A stretch of 20,302 nt of DNA from JAHFUI01 sp041485905. GTDB lineage: Bacteria > Acidobacteriota > Vicinamibacteria > Vicinamibacterales > CAVVIG01. The notes beneath the pieces are model-generated. The model saw nothing but the letters and a program-made list of their open reading frames with translations. It ran no database searches and was not told the origin of the DNA. Below, one piece after another: positions 8,293 to 14,349 of this stretch. The stretch is taken from positions 1 through 20,302 of the forward strand of contig JBGPKK010000083.1 of assembly GCA_041485905.1 (NCBI GenBank), read 5' to 3'. Within the stretch, counting starts at the first letter, position 1; every line of letters starts with the position of its first letter. Both the position numbers and the translations under genes were made by a program.

Positions 8293-8301
8293 ACTATAGC
8301 A
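8293..8301 (-). promoter_or_regulatory. Extended -10 promoter for the rnj-ftsK-amidase operon
   Basis: On the minus strand TGC-TATAGT (TATAGT at 8293-8298) forms an extended -10 element. No good -35 is seen at the usual distance, which fits extended -10 promoters. It overlaps the TAG stop codon of ksgA (8294-8296). The start would be near 8286, about 175 bases before the RNase J ATG. Confidence 0.45.
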
Positions 8302-9139
8302 CAGCTCGACCCGGTTCAGCCAGCGGGTCTCCCCCGAACGTATCGGCAAGATGGACCAGCTCCGGTATCGTCAGCGTTTCCGGCCGGCGCTGACCATCCA
8401 GGCCGGCCCGTTTCAGTGCGGTGGCCGGGGCCAGCTTCGCGCTCAAGGGGAAGGCCTTCAGCGCATTGGCCAGTGTTTTTCTCCGCTGCGTGAAAACCGC
8501 CTGAACAAGCGCCGTGAACACGGCTGGGCTCGTCGCGGCGGGTTCCGGCGGATGGAGTCGCAGGCGAACCAGCGCGGAGTGCACTTTTGGCGCCGGTCGA
8601 AACGCGCCCGGCGGCAGGTCGAAGATGCGCTCGACCCGCGCGGATTGACCGATCAGGACGGTCAGCACGCCGTACTCGCGAGTGCCGGCCTTCGCCGTGA
8701 GGCGATCGGCGACTTCGCGTTGCAGCATGACGGTGGCGTCAACGAGCCCAATCCCCGCGCCGTGGAGCTCGACCAGCTTGAAGAGGATCGGCGACGCCAC
8801 GTTGTACGGCAGGTTGCCCGCGATTCTGAGGGTCCCGGGATCGCCGGCGTCGATCAGCGCACCGCGAAGACGCTCCGCCGTGATCTCCAGGAAATCGCCG
8901 TCGATCACGGTCAGATTGGGGAGCGCGGCCGCGCGAAGCTCGGTCGCGAGGTCGCGGTCGATTTCCCATGCGAGGACGTGGCGCGCGCGGGCGGCGAGCG
9001 GCGTGGTCAGCGCGCCGCGGCCGGGGCCGATCTCCAGAAAGGTCTGGTCAGCAGACGGCGCAATCGCGTGAATCAGTTTGTCGACCCAGGCGCGCTCAAG
9101 AAAATGTTGGCCGAAGCGCTTGCGCGGCCGGGCATTCAT
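8294..9139 (-). CDS. rsmA: 16S rRNA adenine-N6,N6-dimethyltransferase (A1518/A1519)
   Basis: A 281-residue RsmA/KsgA enzyme, which dimethylates two adjacent adenines in helix 45 of 16S rRNA late in small-subunit assembly. The N-terminus RPRKRFGQHFLE is typical. The SAM-binding motif I is FLEIGPGRGALT (about 34-45), the acidic residue of the next strand is E59, and the catalytic NLPY motif is at 109-112 (NLPYNVASPILFKL). The C-terminal helical domain is present (FRPAPKVHSALVRL). The ATG at 9139 is preferred over one at 9178 because the conserved FGQHFL block begins right after it and it forms an ATGA overlap with the preceding metallopeptidase gene. Confidence 0.95.
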   Translation of the reverse strand: MNARPRKRFGQHFLERAWVDKLIHAIAPSADQTFLEIGPGRGALTTPLAARARHVLAWEIDRDLATELRAAALPNLTVIDGDFLEITAERLRGALIDAGDPGTLRIAGNLPYNVASPILFKLVELHGAGIGLVDATVMLQREVADRLTAKAGTREYGVLTVLIGQSARVERIFDLPPGAFRPAPKVHSALVRLRLHPPEPAATSPAVFTALVQAVFTQRRKTLANALKAFPLSAKLAPATALKRAGLDGQRRPETLTIPELVHLADTFGGDPLAEPGRAVL

Positions 9140-9546
9140 TTGTGAAAACGACTCCCGTCCCCTTTGCCGCTCTGCCAATACTGTTCCTCAATCGCCTCGA
9201 TCTCTTCTTCGCTCAACCCGAAATAGTGGCCGATCTCGTGGATCAATGTCTCGCCGACAGCCACGACGAGATCGTCCTGATCCTCTGATTCGCGCTCGAG
9301 CGGTCCCTGGAACAGCAGAATGCGGTCCGGCAGCGTGTTCCCGTAGCCCGAATGCCGCTCGGTCAGCGGCGTGCCCTGATACAGGCCCAGCAGGGTGTCG
9401 GGCGGTTCGATCTCCATCTCTTCAAGCAGCTGCGGGGCCGGCTCGTCTTCGACGACGATGACCAGGTTGGAGAGCGCCTTGCGAAACCGGCGGGGAATCG
9501 AGGCGAGGGCGTCGGCGACGAGCTGCTCGAACGCGGCCCGATTCAT
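9136..9546 (-). CDS. Minimal zincin-like metallopeptidase (DUF1025-type)
   Basis: A 136-residue small zincin. The zinc motif HEIGH with a downstream acidic stretch (GETLIHEIGHYFGLSEEEIEAIEE) lies near the C-terminus. The N-terminal half (FEQLVADALASIPRRFRKALSNLVIVVEDEP, then LLGLYQGTPLTERHSGYGNTLPDRILLFQGPLE) matches the family of short proteins with an HExxHxFG core known in many bacteria. Its substrate is unknown. The ATG at 9546 is preferred over an in-frame one at 9636 because it gives an ATGA overlap with the nth stop and leaves the family-length protein. It sits between nth and rsmA and is translationally coupled to both. Confidence 0.88.
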   Translation of the reverse strand: MNRAAFEQLVADALASIPRRFRKALSNLVIVVEDEPAPQLLEEMEIEPPDTLLGLYQGTPLTERHSGYGNTLPDRILLFQGPLERESEDQDDLVVAVGETLIHEIGHYFGLSEEEIEAIEEQYWQSGKGDGSRFHK

Positions 9547-10223
9547 CTTTTCACTGTGCGTTTGACGGTCGGTCCCGCCGGCCGCGCGCGCGCAATCACC
9601 GTCCCGAAATACACGCACTCGTCCTGCACGGCACACTGGTCACAGAGCGGCTTGGGCCTGCACACGCGGCGGCCATGGAGGATGAGCGTGTCTGAGGTCC
9701 GCGTCCAGCGGCTCTTGGGCATGGCCACGCACAACTGTTGTTCGACGACTTCCGGGTCGTCTGATTCCGCGATGCCGATTCGGTTCGACACGCGAAGCAC
9801 GTGGCGATCCACGGGCAGTCCCGGCACGCCCAGCGCGTGGCCCAGCACCACGTTGGCGGTCTTGCGGCCGACGCCCGGCAGTTTGACGAGGGCGTCCATG
9901 TCGGCCGGCACCTCCCCTTGATGCTCGTGAACGAGCGCTTGTGCCATGCCGATGAGCGCTTTGGACTTTGCGCGAAAGAATCCGGTTGAGTGGATCTGAG
10001 GCTCGAGCGCCGCCGGCGTCGCGCGTGCGAGCGTGTGCGCGGTGGGGTAGCGCTTGAAGAGCGCCGGCGTCACCATGTTGACGCGCTGGTCGGTCGACTG
10101 CGCCGAGAGCATCGTCGCCACCAGCAACTCGAAGGCGTTCGAATAGTGCAGCTCGGTGTCGGCCCCGGGATGTTGCGCTTCGAGCTGGTCCAGAATGTGG
10201 CGGATCTGGGTTGCGGACTTCAT
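9543..10223 (-). CDS. nth: Endonuclease III (DNA glycosylase/AP lyase)
   Basis: A 226-residue base-excision repair enzyme that removes oxidised pyrimidines and nicks the abasic site. The helix-hairpin-helix LPGVGRKTANVVL carries the catalytic lysine K121, and VDRHVLRV gives the catalytic aspartate D139, the same spacing as K120/D138 of E. coli Nth. The iron-sulphur loop at the C-terminus has four cysteines: C188, C194, C197 and C203. The gap between the first two is five residues, one fewer than the C-x6-C-x2-C-x5-C of E. coli. The C-terminal tail (ARARPAGPTVKRTVKR) is basic. The gene starts 3 bases after the DUF3467 gene and overlaps the metallopeptidase gene. Confidence 0.95.
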   Translation of the reverse strand: MKSATQIRHILDQLEAQHPGADTELHYSNAFELLVATMLSAQSTDQRVNMVTPALFKRYPTAHTLARATPAALEPQIHSTGFFRAKSKALIGMAQALVHEHQGEVPADMDALVKLPGVGRKTANVVLGHALGVPGLPVDRHVLRVSNRIGIAESDDPEVVEQQLCVAMPKSRWTRTSDTLILHGRRVCRPKPLCDQCAVQDECVYFGTVIARARPAGPTVKRTVKR

Positions 10224-10226
10224 CCC

Positions 10227-10553
10227 TTAGTGAATCGGACCAGCGCCTTTGTTCCAGCCGACGTTGCTGTAGGACTCGGAGAACACGCGCCAGTGCTCCT
10301 GGAGGGCGGCGATCAGGTTCGGCACAAACTGCACCGGCACGACGATTTTGGCGCGCACCGGCGCGCGCACGACGTGGTCGTCTTCCGCGTCCTTGATTTC
10401 CTTGTCCGAGAGCGGCATCACCTCACAGAACGTGAGCGTGAAGTCGAATGGCGTGTGCGCAATCGAGCAGAAGTTCGAATACGTCCGCGGCGTCGACGCC
10501 TGATCGTCTGCAGGAACGATCGTGAAGTTGATCTGCTTGGGTTGGTCAGACAT
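10227..10553 (-). CDS. DUF3467 family protein
   Basis: A 108-residue soluble protein with the pattern of DUF3467. YSNFCSIAHTPFDFTLTFCEVMPL is a short beta-rich segment in the first half, followed by VRAPVRAKIVVPVQFVPNLIAALQEHWRVF, the conserved RIVM-like strand and helix. No catalytic motif is visible and the family's function is unknown to me. It is first in the cluster DUF3467-nth-metallopeptidase-rsmA. No Shine-Dalgarno sequence precedes the ATG; instead TACACT lies 6 bases before it on the minus strand, which suggests a leaderless mRNA. Confidence 0.85.
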   Translation of the reverse strand: MSDQPKQINFTIVPADDQASTPRTYSNFCSIAHTPFDFTLTFCEVMPLSDKEIKDAEDDHVVRAPVRAKIVVPVQFVPNLIAALQEHWRVFSESYSNVGWNKGAGPIH

Positions 10554-10560
10554 AGGGGAA

Positions 10561-10566
10561 GTGTAC
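10561..10566 (-). promoter_or_regulatory. Possible -10 element of a leaderless DUF3467-nth operon
   Basis: TACACT on the minus strand ends 6-7 bases before the ATG at 10553, with a pyrimidine-rich stretch (TCCCCT) between. No good -35 is seen in the AT-rich repeats upstream. Weak evidence by itself. Confidence 0.25.
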
Positions 10567-10570
10567 TGGA

Positions 10571-10677
10571 ATTGAAGATTTTAGATTGAAGATTGAAGAT
10601 TGGATTGCAGATTGGATTGCAGATTGAACGCAGATCGGATGATTGCAATCTTCAATCTTAAATCTACATTCTTCAAT
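10571..10677. repeat. AT-rich inverted repeat built of ATTGAAG-type heptads
   Basis: Two 32-base arms (10571-10602 and 10646-10677) are reverse complements of each other at 29 of 32 positions. Each arm is itself a run of 7-base units: ATTGAAG, ATTTTAG, ATTGAAG, ATTGAAG, ATTG in the left arm, and the same register read on the other strand in the right arm. The 43-base centre holds a perfect 12-base tandem duplication, GATTGCAGATTG (10603-10614 and 10615-10626). The composition is far more AT-rich than the flanking genes. It could fold into a long hairpin in RNA or a cruciform in DNA and could act as a lexA terminator, but no standard U-tract is seen. Confidence 0.85.
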
Positions 10678-10703
10678 CTCAGTATTTGCTAATCTCAGTA
10701 TTT
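10675..10703. repeat. 13-base direct repeat copying the 3' end of lexA
   Basis: AATCTCAGTATTT occurs at 10675-10687 and again at 10691-10703. The second copy contains the last codons and TGA stop of lexA. The first copy joins directly to the right arm of the AT-rich inverted repeat and overlaps it by three bases. Confidence 0.8.
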
Positions 10704-11303
10704 CCTCATGACTCCGACGACCACCCCCTGGATCTGGACCTGATCGGGGTCGACGAGCATCGGCTGCATGGCGGCGTTGGCCGGCTGCAGGCGGATCTTG
10801 CCCCCGGGGTCGCGATAGAGCTTCTTTAGCGTGACGTCCGATCCGCGCAGCAGCGCGATGACCATTTCGCCGTTGTCGGCCGTCTTGCGATCTTCGACGA
10901 CGACGAAATCGCCGTCGCGAATCTGTTCGTCGATCATCGAGTCGCCGCGCACGCGCAGCACGTAGGTATCGCGCTTGCCGACGAGATCCTCGGGTACGGC
11001 GATCGTTTCATTCGAGGCGACCGCCTCGATGGGCAACCCGGCGGCGACGTAGCCGAGCAGCGGCAGGTCAACCGCCCGTCCGCCCGTTCGCGTCGGCACC
11101 ATTTCGACCGACCGGCTGCGGTTCCAGGCGCGCTTGATGAACCCCTTCTCCTGCAGGTTCGTGAGGTGCTTGTGGACCGTCGCCAGCGAAGAGAGGCCGA
11201 AACGCCGGCCGATCTCCTCCAGACTCGGCGCGTAGCCGTGCTGCTGGATGAACTCGGTGAGGTAATCGAGGATTTCGCGCTGCCGTTTGGTGAGAGGAAG
11301 CAT
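10695..11303 (-). CDS. lexA: LexA repressor (SOS regulator, S24 autoprotease)
   Basis: A 202-residue LexA, the same length as the E. coli protein. The N-terminal winged helix-turn-helix (MLPLTKRQREILDYLTEFI, then PSLEEIGRRFGLSSLATVHKHLTNL) binds operator DNA. The autocleavage site is A88-G89 in GYVAAGLP, and the protease residues are S122 in RGDSMIDEQI and K160 in VTLKKLY. RecA filaments on single-stranded DNA trigger self-cleavage, releasing repair genes. The ATG at 11303 is preferred over one at 11318 because LexA proteins begin right before the LTKRQREIL block and a GTGGAGAG site precedes it by 5 bases. The classical boxes (CTGT-N8-ACAG, GAAC-N4-GTTC, GTTC-N7-GTTC) were not found beside it. 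Confidence 0.97.
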   Translation of the reverse strand: MLPLTKRQREILDYLTEFIQQHGYAPSLEEIGRRFGLSSLATVHKHLTNLQEKGFIKRAWNRSRSVEMVPTRTGGRAVDLPLLGYVAAGLPIEAVASNETIAVPEDLVGKRDTYVLRVRGDSMIDEQIRDGDFVVVEDRKTADNGEMVIALLRGSDVTLKKLYRDPGGKIRLQPANAAMQPMLVDPDQVQIQGVVVGVMRKY

Positions 11304-11353
11304 ATCGGCTCTCCACATCTGCGCTCGGGGTAGGCCGGCCCGAGGGCGAAAGT

Positions 11354-11425
11354 GGAGAGCACTATACGCAAAAGAAAGGCGAAGGTCAAACTCTCAGGTA
11401 ACTATCCCTTGACCGGAGAGTGCTA
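11354..11425. promoter_or_regulatory. Candidate operator: GGAGAG motif repeated at both divergent promoters
   Basis: GGAGAGCACTA (11354-11364) overlaps the lexA -10, and GGAGAGTGCTA (11415-11425) overlaps the presumed -10 of the PfkB kinase; 9 of 11 bases agree. Between them two inverted repeats interleave: GGTCAA (11384-11389) with TTGACC (11409-11414), and ACTCTC (11390-11395) with GAGAGT (11416-11421). Autoregulation by LexA would be a natural use, but binding is inferred only from position. Confidence 0.35.
11361..11389 (-). promoter_or_regulatory. lexA promoter
   Basis: On the minus strand TTGACC (11384-11389) and TATAGT (11361-11366) are separated by 17 bases, a near-consensus sigma-70 promoter. 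The start would fall near 11354, giving a leader of about 50 bases with a GGAGAG ribosome binding site. A short hairpin (CTCGGG 11324-11329 with CCCGAG 11339-11344) lies in that leader. Confidence 0.7.
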
Positions 11426-11437
11426 GCATCGGGCCTC

Positions 11438-12391
11438 GTGCGTATCCCGTTCTCCATACCCGCCGCAGCGGACCGGCCGTTCGATGTTGCCGGCTTCGGG
11501 CTCAACAGCATCGATCTCCTTACCGTGGTCGCCGAGTTCCCGGTCAGTGACAGCAAACAGCGGCTCCAGCGCTTCGCGCGTATGCCGGGCGGCCAGACCG
11601 CCACAGCGCTCGTGACCTGTGCGCGGCTCGGGTGGCGTGCGCGCTACATCGGCAGCTTCGGCGACGACGAGTTCGGCACGCTGTCGCGCGACAGCCTCAT
11701 TGGCGAAGGCGTCGACGTGAGCGCCGCACGCACGGTCGCCGGCGCGACGAATCAATTTGCCGTCGTGCTCGTCGATGCGCGCACCGGCCAACGCACCGTG
11801 TTATGGGACCGCCACCCCCAGCTGACGATGACGGCCGAAGAGATGCCGCGCGACGCCGCCCGGTCCGGACGGATGCTCATCGTTGACTGCCAGGAAACCG
11901 CTGCAGCCGCGCAGGCCGCGCGTTACGCGCGCGAAGCGGGTGTTCCAACGGTCATCGACGTCGAGAAAGTGCGGCCGGGCATCACCGACCTGCTGCAGCA
12001 CATCGACGCGATCATCGCGGCCAAGGACTTTCCGACAGCTCTGACCGGGTACGAGGATCCCGGCCGCGCGATCGAGGCGATGGCGCGTGAGTTCGGCGCG
12101 AGCCTCACCTGCGTGACGCTCGGCCAAGACGGCAGCCTGGCCTGGTGCGACGGTCGTCTGATTCGGACCCGAGCGTTTCAGGTGGATTGCGTGGACAGCA
12201 CCGGCGCCGGCGACGTGTTTCGAGGAGCGTTCGTGGCGGCGTGCCTGCGAACGCCGGACGGGGACATCGAGGATGTGCTGGCCTATGCCAACGCCGCTGC
12301 TGCCCTGAATTGCCGCGCGCTGGGGGCCCGGGCCGGCATTCCCCGCCCGGCTGAAGTGGAGCAGCTGCTCACGACCCAGTCACAAATGTAA
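11438..12391 (+). CDS. PfkB/ribokinase-family sugar kinase
   Basis: A 317-residue PfkB-fold kinase that transfers phosphate from ATP to a sugar or nucleoside hydroxyl. The N-terminal signature MPGGQTATALVTCARLGW is the glycine-rich substrate-binding part. The C-terminal signature DSTGAGDVFRGAFVAACL carries the catalytic aspartate of GAGD (residue 259 from this start). The substrate cannot be fixed; candidates are ribose, fructose, adenosine or a related sugar. The GTG at 11438 is chosen because TAGCAT (11424-11429) would be a -10 element 8 bases before it. A GTG at 11420 in the same frame adds six residues but has its purine-rich site only one base away. The gene is divergent from lexA and may share control with it. 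Confidence 0.85.
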   Translation: MRIPFSIPAAADRPFDVAGFGLNSIDLLTVVAEFPVSDSKQRLQRFARMPGGQTATALVTCARLGWRARYIGSFGDDEFGTLSRDSLIGEGVDVSAARTVAGATNQFAVVLVDARTGQRTVLWDRHPQLTMTAEEMPRDAARSGRMLIVDCQETAAAAQAARYAREAGVPTVIDVEKVRPGITDLLQHIDAIIAAKDFPTALTGYEDPGRAIEAMAREFGASLTCVTLGQDGSLAWCDGRLIRTRAFQVDCVDSTGAGDVFRGAFVAACLRTPDGDIEDVLAYANAAAALNCRALGARAGIPRPAEVEQLLTTQSQM

Positions 12392-12448
12392 CGTCCCGGC
12401 ACCCGATGCGGTCTAACGAGCTGAGACGGGATATCTCGCGGAGAATCA

Positions 12449-13093
12449 ATGGCACCATCGTTAACGTGGGACGTGCCCGGGATGTGCCAGCGGGAGTGGG
12501 ACGTGACCGTCGTCCGGCACGAAGCTGAGAACCCGGCCGATCGATCGTTGGCGGACCTGGATGAACCGGCGCTCGTCGAAGCGTGTCTGGGCCGGCGCCC
12601 CGGGGCGTTCGATGTGGTCGTCGAACGGCATCGCCGCAAGGTCTATCAGTTGTGCTATCGCTTCGTCGGCAATCACGAAGACGCGAGCGATCTGTCGCAG
12701 GACGTGTTCATTCGCGCGTTCCGCGGACTGCGGAGCTTTCGCGGCGGATCGTCGCTCGGGACCTGGCTTTATCGCATCGGGGTGAACGTCTGCCTCAATC
12801 GCGTGAACGCGAAGTCGCCGCGGACCGAGTCGATTGACGAGCGGCCGCACGTCGATGCCCGGAGCGAGTCGGCGCCCGATCGGCTGTTGAGGGACGAGCG
12901 TGCGGTGCGCGTGCGCCAGGCGATTGCGCAGCTTCCGCGCAAGCAGCGCGCGACGCTGATCCTCCGGATGTACCACGAGATGTCGCACCAGGAGATCGCC
13001 GACACGCTCGGGAGCTCGGTCGGCGCGGTCAAAGCCAATTTCTTTCATGCGCTCGGTAAGCTGAAGAAGCTGCTCGAGGATCAGGATTTGTGA
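12449..13093 (+). CDS. ECF-type RNA polymerase sigma factor
   Basis: A 214-residue group 4 (ECF) sigma factor. Region 2 (about 40-115) shows FDVVVERHRRKVYQLCYRFVGNHEDASDLSQDVFIRAFRGL and TWLYRIGVNVCLNRV, for core and -10 recognition. A linker follows, then region 4 (about 155-210: AIAQLPRKQRATLILRMYHEMSHQEIADTLGSSVGAVKANFFHALGKL), a helix-turn-helix that reads the -35. The ATG at 12449 has GGAG five bases upstream. A GTG at 12503 with GGGAG six bases upstream is an equally good start and would remove 18 unusual residues containing a repeated WDV. The next gene overlaps its stop and encodes the probable anti-sigma factor, so regulation is likely by sequestration at the membrane. Confidence 0.92.
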   Translation: MAPSLTWDVPGMCQREWDVTVVRHEAENPADRSLADLDEPALVEACLGRRPGAFDVVVERHRRKVYQLCYRFVGNHEDASDLSQDVFIRAFRGLRSFRGGSSLGTWLYRIGVNVCLNRVNAKSPRTESIDERPHVDARSESAPDRLLRDERAVRVRQAIAQLPRKQRATLILRMYHEMSHQEIADTLGSSVGAVKANFFHALGKLKKLLEDQDL

Positions 13094-13749
13094 TGCGGCA
13101 TCTCTCGTCGGACCAGCTCGTCGATATGGCCGAGGGCGTGCTGCCGGAATCGTCGGCGGCGCATCTGCAGTCGTGCGACGCCTGCCGGCGGCGACTGGCG
13201 GACCTCGGCGCCGCGATGTCGGCCGTCGCCCAAGTCCCGGTGCCGGACCCGTCGCCGCTGTTCTGGGATCATTTCTCCGCTCGCGTGCATGAAGCCGTCG
13301 AGGCCGAGCGCGCCGGGGGCAGTTCTGCGTTCGGCCGTGCAGGCCGGACGTCGTGGTGGCGCGTGGCGCCGCTTTGGGTGGGCGCCTTCGCCGTCCTCGT
13401 GCTCGCCGTCGTCACCGTGACGCGCGGGGGTCGGCCGGAGCTTCCCGTGCCGGCGCCGATCAATTCGGCTGCAGGGACTGGCGAACCCTCGCCGGTGATC
13501 CCGGTGATCCCGGTGATCCCGGTGATCCCGGTGATCCCGGTGATCAACGACGCCCTGGGACAGGCCGACGATCCGTCGCTATCGCTTGTCGCCGATCTCG
13601 CGGTGGATTTGGACTGGGACGCCGCTACCGAGGCCGGCTTGACGACCCACGTCGGCATCGACAACGACGCGGTCACTCAGCTGAGCGACGGCGAGCGGCG
13701 CGCGCTGCAGCGATTGCTGAAGAGCGAGCTTGCCCATCCCGGCGCGTGA
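13093..13749 (+). CDS. Membrane anti-sigma factor with zinc-finger (ZAS-like) N-terminus
   Basis: A 218-residue protein whose ATG overlaps the sigma factor TGA by one base (TGATG). The cytoplasmic N-terminus has the H-x3-C-x2-C zinc motif (H24, C28, C31 in AAHLQSCDACRRRL), with H3 as a possible further ligand. Such domains clamp ECF sigma factors. One membrane helix spans about 92-110 (VAPLWVGAFAVLVLAVVTVT). The outer part begins with a Pro/Ala stretch and six perfect PVI repeats (134-151), then an acidic segment, and ends in LSDGERRALQRLLKSEL. The role as anti-sigma is inferred from motif, topology and gene order. A GTG three bases upstream (13090) is an alternative start. Confidence 0.85.
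   Translation: MRHLSSDQLVDMAEGVLPESSAAHLQSCDACRRRLADLGAAMSAVAQVPVPDPSPLFWDHFSARVHEAVEAERAGGSSAFGRAGRTSWWRVAPLWVGAFAVLVLAVVTVTRGGRPELPVPAPINSAAGTGEPSPVIPVIPVIPVIPVIPVINDALGQADDPSLSLVADLAVDLDWDAATEAGLTTHVGIDNDAVTQLSDGERRALQRLLKSELAHPGA
13492..13545 (+). repeat. Perfect 9-bp tandem repeat (CCGGTGATC) x6 in the anti-sigma factor gene
   Basis: Six identical in-frame copies of CCGGTGATC encode Pro-Val-Ile six times, just outside the membrane helix. Copies are identical at the DNA level, including third positions, which points to recent slippage or expansion rather than old selection. The unit count may vary between strains, and gain or loss of units keeps the frame. Confidence 0.95.
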
Positions 13750-13756
13750 CGAAACT

Positions 13757-14290
13757 ATGAACAAGAACGCGTTCGTGTGTGTCGTGCTGTTGGGCCTTGG
13801 GACCGCCGGCCTCGGCGCCGAGCAGCCGCAGGCTGGTGCCGAGCCTGCTGTCTCTCCCGTCGAAATCCAGCAGATGTTCGACGCGGTTGCGCTGGTGCAG
13901 GCACAGGAGCAATTGAAGCTCGCCGACGAGAAGTACGTGCAGTTCCTGCCGCGATTTAAAGCCTTGCAGCAGGTCCGCCGCCGTGCGCAGGCCGAACGTG
14001 GACGGATCATTCAGGATCTCCGGCGGCTGTCGATGCCCGACGCCAAGACCGACGATACGCAAATCAAGGAGCGCCTCAAGGCGCTACAGGATCAGGAAAC
14101 CACCTCGGCGATAGATATCAGGAGGGCGTACGACGTGATCGACCAGGTGCTCGACGTGCGCCAACAGGCGAAATTCCGCGCCTTCGAAGAGGCCATGGAG
14201 CGCCGCAAGATCGAGCTCGTCACGCGCGCGCGCCAGAACAACCGCGCGGCGAACCGGCCCAACGCCGGTCGGAGAAATCAGCAGCAGTAA
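13757..14290 (+). CDS. Small periplasmic helical protein, Spy/CpxP-like by context
   Basis: A 177-residue protein with a signal peptide (MNKNAFVCVVLLGLGTAGLGA) and an almost wholly helical, charged body. Segments such as EQLKLADEKYVQFLPRFKALQQVRRRAQAERGRIIQDLRRL and IDQVLDVRQQAKFRAFEEAMERRKIELV resemble the helical hairpin of Spy/CpxP/CnrX-type periplasmic proteins. It ends in a basic Asn/Arg/Gln-rich tail. The ATG at 13757 is preferred over one at 13730 because the signal peptide starts there. It lies 7 bases after the anti-sigma gene, so the three form an operon. A role as envelope-stress sensor or chaperone is inference from shape and context; the similarity is weak. Confidence 0.72.
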   Translation: MNKNAFVCVVLLGLGTAGLGAEQPQAGAEPAVSPVEIQQMFDAVALVQAQEQLKLADEKYVQFLPRFKALQQVRRRAQAERGRIIQDLRRLSMPDAKTDDTQIKERLKALQDQETTSAIDIRRAYDVIDQVLDVRQQAKFRAFEEAMERRKIELVTRARQNNRAANRPNAGRRNQQQ

Positions 14291-14315
14291 GCCCCACGCC
14301 CGCCCGGAACCGTAG

Positions 14316-14321
14316 TACAAT
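14316..14321 (+). promoter_or_regulatory. Possible -10 element before the unknown periplasmic gene and recG
   Basis: TACAAT at 14316-14321 in a short gap between operons matches a -10 element. No good -35 is seen 17 bases upstream. Transcription would begin near 14328, which would exclude the GTG at 14326 as a start with leader and favour the ATG at 14350. Confidence 0.35.
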
Positions 14322-14349
14322 CATCGTGATTCCCTGGTTCCGGAAGTTC

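Noticed and set aside
10571..10677. CRISPR array
   Set aside because: Units are 7 or 12 bases with no unique spacers of uniform length, and no cas gene is nearby.
11304..11437. Classical LexA (SOS) box
   Set aside because: None of CTGT-N8-ACAG, GAAC-N4-GTTC or GTTC-N7-GTTC was found by eye between lexA and the kinase gene.
13269..13676. Minus-strand frame with Ile-Thr-Gly repeats
   Set aside because: This is only the 9-bp tandem repeat of the anti-sigma gene read backwards; the plus-strand frame has a zinc motif and membrane helix.
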